From Numida meleagris (lineage: Eukaryota > Chordata > Aves > Galliformes > Numididae), in NCBI RefSeq assembly GCF_002078875.1, contig NC_034414.1, positions 11,709,348-11,773,347 of the forward strand: 64,000 nucleotides of DNA, given 5' to 3'. This document shows, piece by piece, positions 40,801 through 52,800 of this stretch; within the stretch, counting starts at the first letter, position 1; each line of letters begins with the position of its first letter. The notes under the pieces were generated by a model. That model did not search any database. It saw nothing but the letters and a program-made list of their open reading frames with translations, and was not told the origin of the DNA. The position numbers were made by a program, and so were the translations under genes.

Positions 40801-43800
40801 ATAACCAGACACTGACAACAAAGGTACAGCTTCAACATTTAACCAGGATAGCAGTGTCCATTTTTCACTGTTTCCAGTTCTGAATCAAATCTGTATGCAA
40901 AACTCTGCTTTCACACGTGCTGAGCACAAGCCCCTCATTACAAAAGCTCATGGGTGTTCCCAACACTGCCCAGCATGACTGACACAAGGGCTTCTGTTTT
41001 TTCAGTTATCTGAAAGCCACTTAATTTTACTTGATGATGGCACGTGGACAGAAACAGATGATTGCATACTTACCTGTTTGTGTAGCCAGCCTCTTACTAT
41101 CACAGGAACATTGGGATTCCTCCGGATAGCTTGTTCCCTCTTTCCAAAGCTATGAACTTTGTTTCCAGCTTTCACTACCTGTAAAGAAGTATACAGTAGC
41201 AGTGTTTTTTAAACTGCACTGACAAACACTTTGTATTTAAAATAACTTCCCTGCAATAATTCATTACACAGTAACAGACTACGGCAATTTCAAGGGCAAG
41301 TACATAGACAAAAATATTTACAACACAGTAAAAAGCAACTTCCCACTCTTGTCAACATATCGGTGTCAGGATGGTGTGCCAATAGCAGCAGTGCTGGTGA
41401 CTCAAGTCCGAATGGCAGAACCACTAAGTTTTATCGTGCTTGGGAAGTATTTCTGAGTGCACTGCAACAACCACATGCAAGCATCCCTCTACAACACACA
41501 GGAGTTTGTGTTCAGGAATCTGAATCTTGTTTTTTGTTGCTTGTTCTTTGCGTTGTTTTTTTTTTTTCCTCCATTTAAATTCACATTACGTAGACAGTTT
41601 AATAAAATGCTTGGGACTTGGGCCCTGCAAACAAAAGGAGAAGATGTAGCATGACTGCTAAGGAAGAGACCTAGGTGGTAGTAAGTGGAAAACACAAGGG
41701 CTATGTAATGCTTTGTTTTACCGCAACCTTGGTTTTGACTCACATCAGCAAAACAGTTTCAAAAAAGGAGCAGGGAATGTCTATCAGTCTGTGCAAAAAG
41801 CAGCAAGAATCTCTGGATAAACGATCTGTCTGTTCTTTTCCAATCTCAGCAGTTTGCTACTACAATTGCTTAGGAACCCGAGGTGCACAAACCACCCTCA
41901 CAACTGCACCCAATCTCTTCAAGGAAAGAGCTGTCCAGGTTCATTCCCTGCCTCCTTCCTACCACATCCCTGCAATGTCTCCTTTGTCCAAAACCTTCCT
42001 CTCAAGTGGTCAGGGAACTGCTACTCTGACAGATGCAACAATCAGCAGCTCTGGAAATGAACGCGTTTGAAATATGCAAGAGATGATATCAAAAAATATC
42101 TCAGTGTACTGTTTCTGCCTGTCAGGCAACATCTGGACGAGAAGCCAGCACATATAATCATAAAACACTCCAACAATATACGAGTACGCAAAAGAAAACT
42201 CTGTTCATTTTGAGGCCAGGCTTTATCGACCTACTCTAAATATCATACATTTCAGCAGACGTGAGCACAAATCTTAATGCAGAATTGAGATAATAACGAT
42301 AACTGGTTAAAACAAAACAAAACCACCCAGTTATTAACCTGTTTTGGTGCCACAGCATAAAAAGCAGCCACGTAGATGTGTAACTTGTAAGCGCTTAGCA
42401 AAGAACAGATTTTAAGAGGTAGTGTGCTGAGGTCTGTTTCCCAGGAAGCAGCACTCTGCTTTCAGCTCTGCTGAGATGCAGGTGAGCTGCACATCAAGCT
42501 CATTTCTATGAGAGACACTGACACTCAGGAGACAGGAGGAATGCCAAGCGTGGGCTCTTTCCTAGGCACGACACACTTGGCATTGCAGTGAGACGCTGAA
42601 CACGGCTTACTCACAGCCCAGTGCTACACAGAACATCTGAGCAGCCCAGCTGCCAGCACACACCCAACAGGCCAGGCTGCCAACAGCACCAGGTTTCTGA
42701 GCAGATGATCAAGCACTTCAATTCCCCGATCTTACTCAATTTTACAAAATGCAGAAAAGCCAGCCTTAGACTTAGTTATAAAAAAAAAAAAACCTACTAT
42801 TAGATAAGAGGATGGTAAGTCTTCCTGTATGTTTTATATCAATATTCCTGTATATTTTATATCAATACAATATTCAAAATAAAAATAACTATATTTTTAT
42901 GTTACTTAGATTTTTCATACCATCTGCAGCATAAATTGTTTCATTCAGTTCTAGATTAAAAACAGCTTCATACCTTGCACTGACTACAATGAGAAGTCAG
43001 GTTAAAAGAAAAAGTGTAATTTTAAAACTATTTGCATTTGCTGGAGTGATTTTTTCATAACTTGAAATATTCTGATACCACTGCCATGTGTTGACAAACA
43101 CAGGTCAGAGCAGCTGCCTGTGTGACTGAAGACAAGGAAGTCACTTTTGACTTCAACACATCTGTTACACTGACTTGTTTGTGAGTGACTCAAATGTCCA
43201 CAAAGAAGCAAAATATCAAGAGCCAAAATTTTCAAACTCCTTCACATCACTGCTTCATCTTCTCCTTCATTAGAGTAACATCTAGCTGAAACGGAAAGCT
43301 GTTAATTATAAAATTTCAGTATATAGATACATATTTCTAAAACTGGACAATCAAAAAATGTAAACAGCATTTTATCTGGAAGACATTTTCTAAACCGAAA
43401 AAAAAGACGACTGTATCTTGGTGGGAAAAAAAAAACATATATATACACACACACAAGAGAACATACAATTTCACTTATAAAACAAACAAAAATACATGTG
43501 TGTTTAGCTCTATATCCTCAACTGCTCTATTCAGCAATCTCAAGATGTTCTACAGCCAAATGAATTCATCAATTCTTTTGGTATCTTTAAGAAAATTAGA
43601 CAGAATCCTTATTTACCAATTAGGATGAACTGAAACACTTTGAAGTTCCTGCTGTTGATAATGAGCATTAATCTGAAGTGGCCCTGACCCAAACCCCACA
43701 TTCCACAGTGCAGCTCCAAATGACTGCACAGAGTTTGTTCCACTGCATACTTGTCACCATCATCCATTTCTCTCAACTGCTACACCTATTCCTTATTTAC

Positions 43801-46800
43801 TTGTAATCCTCAGCCATTCATATTGGAAAAGTACGAGCAACTATCAATGCTATCAACAATTCAACTACTTCTGGACAGAAACCAGTGAAAATACATACAC
43901 AACGTTAGTAAGTAGAAATTACATGACAATATTATTTCTATACTTTTGTCCTGACAAAAGTACTATGCAGCACAGCAGCATCTGCTAAGTAACTAAATTC
44001 CAATTTATTTTCAAATTGTAGCAGTCCTTTATTCTTGCATATCCTTTATTCATAATCAATATGAACAGCTTTTAACATGGTTCATAATGGGGAAAAACAT
44101 TCTGTAATTTAACTAACTGTCTTTGGGATTGAGAGTGATTCTTCATCAACATCTATTTTGATTTGCATTTCCTCAACTCCATACCCCTCAAACTTCAAAA
44201 GGGTGAACTGGTCTGAAGTCTTCGCATGACTTATTCAGACAATACCAGCATGAAGGTGGTGAGGCTCACCCTAAGAATCTACATACATTTCTGCAAAACC
44301 ACCTGTTCCCAGGTGTCTTAGGAAATGCAGACATGTATTTATACACATATCAATAAAACAACGAGAGCTCCAGTTTTAGTTGGTGGTGGTTTTGTTTGCT
44401 TGTCTGTTTTCCAGCATGCTCCTCTTTGTTGTGCAGTATACAGCAGACATTGCTGGAGAGAGCATGTGAAATTCTCTTTGAAAACAACCAGTTTTTATCT
44501 CAGACATTTTATTCACTCCCAAGTTCAGAATTGAATACTGAAACAAGTAAACCAGTAGGCTTTGTCACTTTCAGGATTCAAACCCTACACCTACACAGTG
44601 CCAGTATGATGGCATTTCCAGGACAAAAGCATGAAGCATTTCATAAAAGGTGATAGACAGGTATAGGTAGCTAGAGACCACGGTAAACAGAATGTGACTG
44701 GCTTCATGACTGCGTCCCAGATTTGTGCCTGGAAACTCACTCTACAAAAACAATGTTTATAGAACTCATGAAAGAAAGCTTTTAGAGAACAGAGGAAAGG
44801 TTCTTAAAATCTACTCTACGCATGCTAAAAAACAACCTCAACATGGAGGACACAGATTATTCACTTTACAGTTTTTCTTCTTGTTGCTGGTTAACTTGAA
44901 CCAATTCTGATAGGTTGTGAAGGAATTTAACACATTTCTTTCTGATCCATGGGGAGCATTTTCAAGCTTGGAAACTTGAATTCAATGACGAATCAAAGTG
45001 TATATGAGAAATACTTTAGTTTTCTGTCTTAATAAGAAATGCAGTGAAGTATTTAAGGGTGCACAGCTGGATGGAGCTCATATAAACAAAGTTGGTGTAG
45101 AAGAAAAGTATTGGCACGTCCTCTACGAGAAGTCTATTCAAAGTCTAAAGCTGAAAAGTATTTTTAAAAATGCCAGGTTTGGCAGCCTGGCAGAAACACA
45201 CATAGCCACGCTTCTACTGGACTGCAAACAAAGTAGCAGTCAACAGATCCGTTGAAGTTTTGGGAGACGATTGTGGTTATTTTCCAAGCTGCAATGAAAA
45301 AAGCATTACCCTCCATCTAGTTGCGTAGTTCTCACGTCTCCTGTAAATTACCTCTTTCAAATGGGTGGGCCTGTAAATTGTCATCATTATTGTTCTCATT
45401 GTTTTGAAGAAAATATTAGAACAGTCCAATTACATGCCACAAGAAAGCAGCAGAAGCAGGTGACAAGGATGCACACTTACTGGCAGAAGTGTGAGCCTGG
45501 GTCAGTTAAAGACACCACATTGCTCACAAAATCTCCATCTCAAAGCATTGTAACAGCTCCCCTTTAAGTTCACCAATTTTAAAAGTGAAAAAACAAGCCT
45601 TCTTCCACTAACGCTGGCATTAAGGAAATGAGAATAACGAGGATAAATGTAATACTAGTAGTACCAAAGTAGTACTTTGGTAAGTACTAATCCTCTAGCC
45701 CAGTTCATGGCCCTGTTAAAATTAACAATAAAACATAGCATTGGCCTTTAAAGCAAGTAAAGTTCTTATCACCAAACTCAAACAAAACCTCAAACAGTCT
45801 GTTTCCCTTACCTTAGAACCAGGCCTTGTATCAACTGCAGACATAGTTACTGCAGTGGATGATTCACTGACCATGCTTGAAGGTCTTTGGTTTACTTGTT
45901 GCTTGGACATAGGTGAATTCTGTCTAGAAAACAAAAACAAACAGATACTCTAAAGCACATTGTTTCAAACACTTATATTTGCTTTTTTATATTTGGGATT
46001 TTAAATAATCGAATGGTCAATCGCAAAGGCAAACATTCCCCATGCGTCAGCTCCCCCTACACCATCCCTATTATTTCGATTTTGGGTATTTCTCAAGCAT
46101 ATACTGCCAGTGACATTTGATGATCAGTATTTGCCAGAGTATCAGGAGAAATAAACCTTTCAAGTCTTCATATCTAAAAGAGAAGCAAGTTATAGCAAAG
46201 AGCACTCCGAGAAGATAAGGCTAATGCTATGCCCATTCCAAAGGCTTGGCTGCAAATGTGTGGGAGAAACAGGACTGAGGAGGAAGAGGTACAAGTCATT
46301 ACACTTTGCAATTACTGGTTTGTTGTTTAAACTTAAAGTGAGGCTAATCTAAGGTTTGATCTTTCACTCTAACTCAAAATACAAATTCTACTATGAGTTA
46401 TTAAAATAAAAATATTTTAAGTGAAATGATAGAATTCATAGTAGATATTGATAGCAATAAATAACCTATGAGTCATACAAGTACTCAAGAAGTCTGGATA
46501 ACTAGCTCAGACACAGATACCCTTTTAAAGCAGAGTGAGATGAATCCTACACTAAGAACCTGTCCAACAAGCAAGAACTCAGTACAGATGAAGAAATACG
46601 GACAAATGCAAGTACAAAATCTTGTGGAATTCCATATGGAGATTACGAACAGAAGCCTCAGCAGCCAAGCTTGACACCAATGTGTGAACTGAGCCAGCAT
46701 GTGGTATTTTCAAAAATCATTAAGAACACTTTAGCAAATTATGTTATAGGAACATTAACTCATTTGTTGCCAAAAAAAAAAACCACCACCACCACCACCA

Positions 46801-49800
46801 ACAACAAAAAACCAACCACCTATTAACAAACTACAAAATTCTTTTTCCACCTCTCTAAGTCACTGAAATAATTTTAAATATTTTTTTCAAACAAACAAAA
46901 GAAGAAACAATAACTCAATATAAGCCACAACAAGCATTCCTGTAGCTACCACTGATTCAATCAAATCCTGAATGCAGCAGAAAACAGTATTTGTGAGTAG
47001 TCTCAATTGTAAGAACAGAAGTTTGTGACTGGAGTAGCCCAACATAGAGCTTAAGCTTAAGTAAGAACGAGTTGTTTGCCTCCCACTGCACTCTCAGCTA
47101 CAGCATGAGGTTCACCTGTCCACAAGCTTTTATAGTTGATGTCAGCAAAAACATATTCCACTTCTGTCTGCAGTTTAACTAAGCCTGCAAGGAAGTAATA
47201 CCCCATAACTTCGATCCCATTTCCCTCATTCACTGCTTCATCTTGCATAAATTCCCACTTTGTAAATTCAGGACCAAGAGAGGAGAATGAACTACAGCAA
47301 GCTCCTAAAATCCTGAGCCAGCCTTCAGTGTGCAAGCGCTTCACGACCTCAGTTTGAGCCAATCTGCTGTACCTTTTAGTGACCAGCTGCCTATTTCAGT
47401 ATTCCATCAGCTTTAGGAATACCCATTTTCAGCAAAGAACAGATTAAGACACTTCCCATGTGTAACGCTGCCTGACCAAACTACTTCCGTTATCACTCAG
47501 TCTTATTATCTGCTTTTTGACTTGCACTAGTTTCTTTTCTACTCCACAGAGTTTCAGAACAGATAGAAAACGCAGCCTTACACTGAGTAAATTTTACTTG
47601 CAAAAGCATAATGCTTGCCATTTCCTAATATTTACTTATCAAAAAGGTTCCATTTCCCTGCTTTAGGCAAATAACTAGAGAGTAGGTATTTCAAAGTAAG
47701 ATGAATTATAATGAAGAGTAACAGTCTTCAACCCTGCCTCTTAGAATTAGATTAAACCACATCCCTCAGTGCCACATGTACACATTTCTTAAATGCCTCC
47801 AGGGATGGTGACTCCACCAGCTCCCTGGGCAGCTGTTCCAGTACCTCACTACTCTTTCTGAGAAGAAATTTTTCCTAATATCCAACCTGGACATCCCCTG
47901 GCACAACTTGAGGCCATCATCTCTCATCTTATCACTGTTACATGGGAAAAAGAGGCTGGCCTCCACCTCACCACAATCTCATTTCAGGTCGTTGTAGAGA
48001 GCTATAATGTCTCCCCTGATCCTCCTCTTGATCGCATCTTCTTCTCCAGACTGAACAATCCCAGTTCCCTCAGCTACTCCTCATAAGACTTCCAAGACCC
48101 TTCACCAGCTTTGTTGCCCTTCTCTGGACACACTCCAGAGCATCAATCTGTTTCTTGTAGCGAGGAGCCTAAAACTGAACTTGAGATGGAGCCTCAGCAT
48201 AGCTGAGTATTGGGCGACAATCACCTCCCTGGTCCTGCTGACTGGACTATTTCTGATACAGGCCAGGATGCCATCAGCCTTCTTGGCCACACTACTGGCT
48301 CATGTTCAGCCAAGCATCAACCAACACCCCCAGGTCCTTTTCCTCCACGCAGCTTTCCAGCCACTCTGCCCCAAGCCTGTAGTGATGCATGGGATTGTTG
48401 TGATGAAAGTGCAAGAACCAGTACTTAGTCTTGAAGCTCAGACAGTTTGCCTCAGACCACTGATCCTGCCTCTCTCCCCAGATCCCTCTGTAGGGCCTTC
48501 CTACCCTCAGGCTGATCGACACTTCCCCCACCTTGGTATCATCGGCTAACTTATAGAGGGTTCACTCAATCCGCTCATCCAGATCATCAATTAAGATATT
48601 AAACAGGACCAGCCCCAGTACTGACCCCTGGGGAATGCCACTCGTGATCAGTCACCAACTGGATTAACTCCATCCACCACCAAGCAACACTTAACATACA
48701 CATTCAGGAAATCTGTAAAGTGAAAAGCCTGCAGGCAATCTGATTAGGATGTTTTTCACTTCACAGAGTAACTATTCCAGAGAGAGAGAGCGAGTTAACT
48801 TAGGAAAAAGAGAAATTAAAAACAAAATTTTAGTTTTAACAAATTAGAAATAAAACATATGGAAAAAGAAATTAACACCTCCCCTCCCCCCTGGAAGAAT
48901 GCCTTTAATTACAAATCAGTGTAGACAACCACAGACTAAAGACATGTTCACATTCACTGTTCAGTAAGATACTGTTTCATGGTATGTTAAACTTGACACA
49001 TAGGAATAACAACAGAAAACGATGAGGAAGCTAAGAAGAACGACAGAGGAAGCTAAGAAGAACGACAGAGGAAGCTAAGAAGAACGACAGAGGAAGCTAA
49101 GAAGAACGACAGAGGAAGNNNNNNNNNNNNNNNGCTAAGAAGAACGACAGAGGAAGCTAAGAAGAACGACAGAGGAAGCTAAGAAGAACGACAGAGGAAG
49201 CTAAGAAGAACGACAGAGGAAGCTAAGATTCATACACATAACAAGACCTATCAGAAGATCACTAGAAATATCAGAAAACTGAAATGCAATATAGAACTAC
49301 AAATGAACTGTTTCTAAGAACTGATCATTTTACCATTAAGTGATTTCTCTTCCATTTGCTACTGAAAACAATCACTGTCAATAAATTATACTTTCATTTG
49401 TTAGTAGTGATACTACTAACAAATCTAACTAACATTTATCTTGATAAGATAAATGAAGAACTTCAACTTGAAAAAGAACAACATTTCAAAAATAATGAAA
49501 GGAAGAGAAAGAAAGAAAAAAGCAAGCAAGGTTGTTGCCATGGAAGAACTCAAATAGCCAGCAAAAGAGACAGCAAGTCAACTGAAAAAGAAAAAAATGC
49601 AAACACTCTCCTAAAACAATGCGTTTCGTGGCAAACAGTGATGATCCAAACATTTTGCACCTGAAGTGTAAGAGAATACACAAAACAATACTGAAAATGA
49701 ACTTAAAATACTCGTAAATAGTATTTCAAGAATAAAATACTATAACAGATTTGCGTTAAATCAGATCACAACCAGTCTCAAGGTCAAGTCTCTCAATAGC

Positions 49801-52800
49801 TAATTAATGTTCTCAGTCTGTTTTAAATAGCAAAGAAAAATATGTAGAATATACAAAATTACCTGAAACATCTCAATGCGTTTAATGGAGTTAACGTTAT
49901 CCTAACATTGTTTACAGATTCATCTTCAAAAATGAGGGAATAAAGCATTAACCTTGTACATTCAGATGCATTAGTTCAGAGTGATTACTTCCAAAGATGT
50001 TTGATAATATCTGCTGGTTGAGATACCCTTCACAGTGCTGGTTTTCTTTATGTTCTTGACAGTTTTCTTGCTGCCTCCCACAGAGGTGTGCATACACAAA
50101 CAAAATGGCACTGTATGCATTCTGAGCTCTGTTCCCTTGTAAATCTTTATATAGAGTTATTTTCACATATTTTATAATATCTCCTACCAAGGAACTCTCT
50201 ACTCAAACTCTGCAAGGATGCCTAAAGAAATCACAGTATACTAACTCAAAGAATCAGATTGACAGTATTTATTTAAAAAATTGAACGAAGTGGGATTTTA
50301 CACCAGTAGCTAGTACTGAAAAACGCAATCCTCATGAGAAAACAAATTCCTTTTCTCTAAAGGATGACAAAGATTAGACAACTGAAAAGATGCACGTCCA
50401 TACCAGTAACTTAAAAAGTTTATTTTGCAGGAACAAAATAACATCATGTCAATCTAGTTCCTACATTAATAAATCTCCTATTCAGCTAAATAAAAATTAA
50501 CTGTCCTCATACTTCTATACACATAAACATGCCAGATGTTTATTTGGGGACTGTTTGGGTTTTCTCTCTTCTCTTCACCTGATATTTTTGCTGCTATAGT
50601 AACCAAATGTAATAGACAAAATAAGATGGCTTTTCTCTCTAGAGATACACAGACTTTACCAGTTGCACACAAAAAAAAGGCAAAAAAGGATAACAGACAT
50701 TGGATTAGGGACACAATATATGTATTTTCCCTATTTCGATACTTACATTAAAGTTTTACCCTTTTTAACTTTGAAGTACTATTTTCTCATTTGCAATCAT
50801 AATGCTATCACAAAAAAACCTGTAAAATTTCTAATACACAACTACTAGTATTTAGCAACAGATGCAATTAAATGTGTTGCTGTAAGTACCTATTTCTTCC
50901 TTTCTCTACAAAGAACTGCTATTTACAGAAAAAAATAGAAGAAATCTAAAAATTGCATATGACTAAGCTAAACGATTCTACCACGGGGTTTTCAAAGAAA
51001 TGCATATATAACAATGTGTTTAAACCTGTTCAGTAGTTTAAGAATGAAAGGTGGGGAATTGACAATTGTCTTACCTATGAATAGGTCAGGAAATACTAAT
51101 CACTATTTCTAATAATAATAATAAATTTAAAAAAATCTAATTAAGAGAACATCCAAGAAGCAAGAATTGCATAAGGATCAAAAAATAATGTAATTGAAAA
51201 GTTACAGGTTCTAAGCAATACTGTTTGTCTTTGTTTTCCAGCTACAACAGAGTTGAAGAAATCATTTTGGTTTTAACAGCAAGAATGATGTGATACTGTT
51301 TAAAAGGTAAAATTACTTGGGAAAGCACTAGTGAGGAACAATCTCAGCTTTCTACTGAAAGCATCCAGTTCTCATTTGATCAAGTGAGACAAGGGCTTCT
51401 GGTTCATAACTGAGTCATAAGTACACCAGGATGAAATCATTCGATGACATCATTTTACAAACCTCTTCTTTCCTTGCCAGTATGTTGATTGGATGAGGAA
51501 CGACGTGAGCATACATCCATCATCTCTACATTACTGTAAATTACTTTTCTGATGTTAAAGGTATCCTCTTTATTAAGACATTTGTTGCAACCTGAAACAG
51601 TTTCTGCCAAGGTCTCTCCACTAGCTCCTAGTCAATATCTGGTGACTATTCCAGGCTTTAGCCCTAATCTTAAATTAAAATCAAACTGTAAGGAATAAAT
51701 CATGTCACAACAGCACTGAAGAAGAAATTGCTGTATATGAAGTTCTTAAGAGTGCTTCTACATCAGACAGGATTCTTGAGCTACAGAAAAAAAGGCATTC
51801 TTATTCAAAAGGATCCCGTGGTGGAAATAGTTACCACAGATCATGGAAATCCAGGTACAAGCTTTCCAATTGTGTCTTGTCAGTTAAAAACCTTTCATCA
51901 CAAGATACGATCTACCACACTGATTCCAAATTAATATGCAGTCTACAACTCCAATCTCACACAAATCCTTGATGCCCAAGGAGAGACATCTACATATGTC
52001 AACAGTGCCATCTGACAGGAACTCAGGTATGATGACAATGAACAGCATCTGCATAAAAACTACACTGCTGGAAGTAGAAGTAGTACAAAACCAAGGAAAC
52101 CAGAAGATCTCAGGTTTCCATCTTCAAATCAATTTTAGCTTATATATTAAAAATATCTCATTTTCAAAACACTCTATGTACTTCAGATCAATAATAAAGC
52201 TCAGGGAATTGTTCTCACAGTTTCCTGAGTAGTCACTACAAACACATCTCTCTCTATATATACTCCTGCAGTCATTCCCTCTTCACTTAAAATAAAAATC
52301 ACTTGTCTCTACTAATTCTACTGCATTCTAAGATTGTTTTTTCTACTTCTGACACCATCTCAGTGCAAGTAATTGATGACAAGTTATGCCTGTTTATCTG
52401 ATTCTCCTCCAAATAAACACCTCCACTTCTCTTACAAAAATGCTTCTGACAGATGTAGAAGATCAATAAAACCATGTGCAGTCAGTCAGTTGTTCTTTTG
52501 ATTCTACTTCTAGTACTTTTTCTGCTACCGGGATTACAAAAGCAGGAACAACTCAGGCAAGCGTGAGTAACCCAGGAAGGCACTCCAAGGAGTTCTGTCC
52601 AAATACATACTTTCTTGACATGTATATGAATTTTCTCCATGCTAAATTTGATCAAACTTGTCCAGCAGATTAAATAAACATCCATTAATGGCTGGAAGAC
52701 AGAAAACAGATGAATAGTGTCTGTAGTTTATACTGACCTTAAGCATTGCTCCATTGCAAGATATCTGTTTTCCTCACTAAATGACCTGGAGCAGCTTCTG

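Larger units (their letters stand above)
41179..45811 (-). other. Intron between window exons 2 and 3 (4.6 kb)
   Basis: Contains a more GC-rich stretch at about 42420-42700 with an inverted repeat, a 23-bp tandem duplication (42824-42869), a TA/CA microsatellite (43436-43455) and a short hairpin (45662-45682). No transposon is recognised. Confidence 0.8.

Noticed and set aside
49024..49228. CRISPR-like direct repeats
   Set aside because: The 22-bp units abut with no spacers and the genome is vertebrate; it is a minisatellite.
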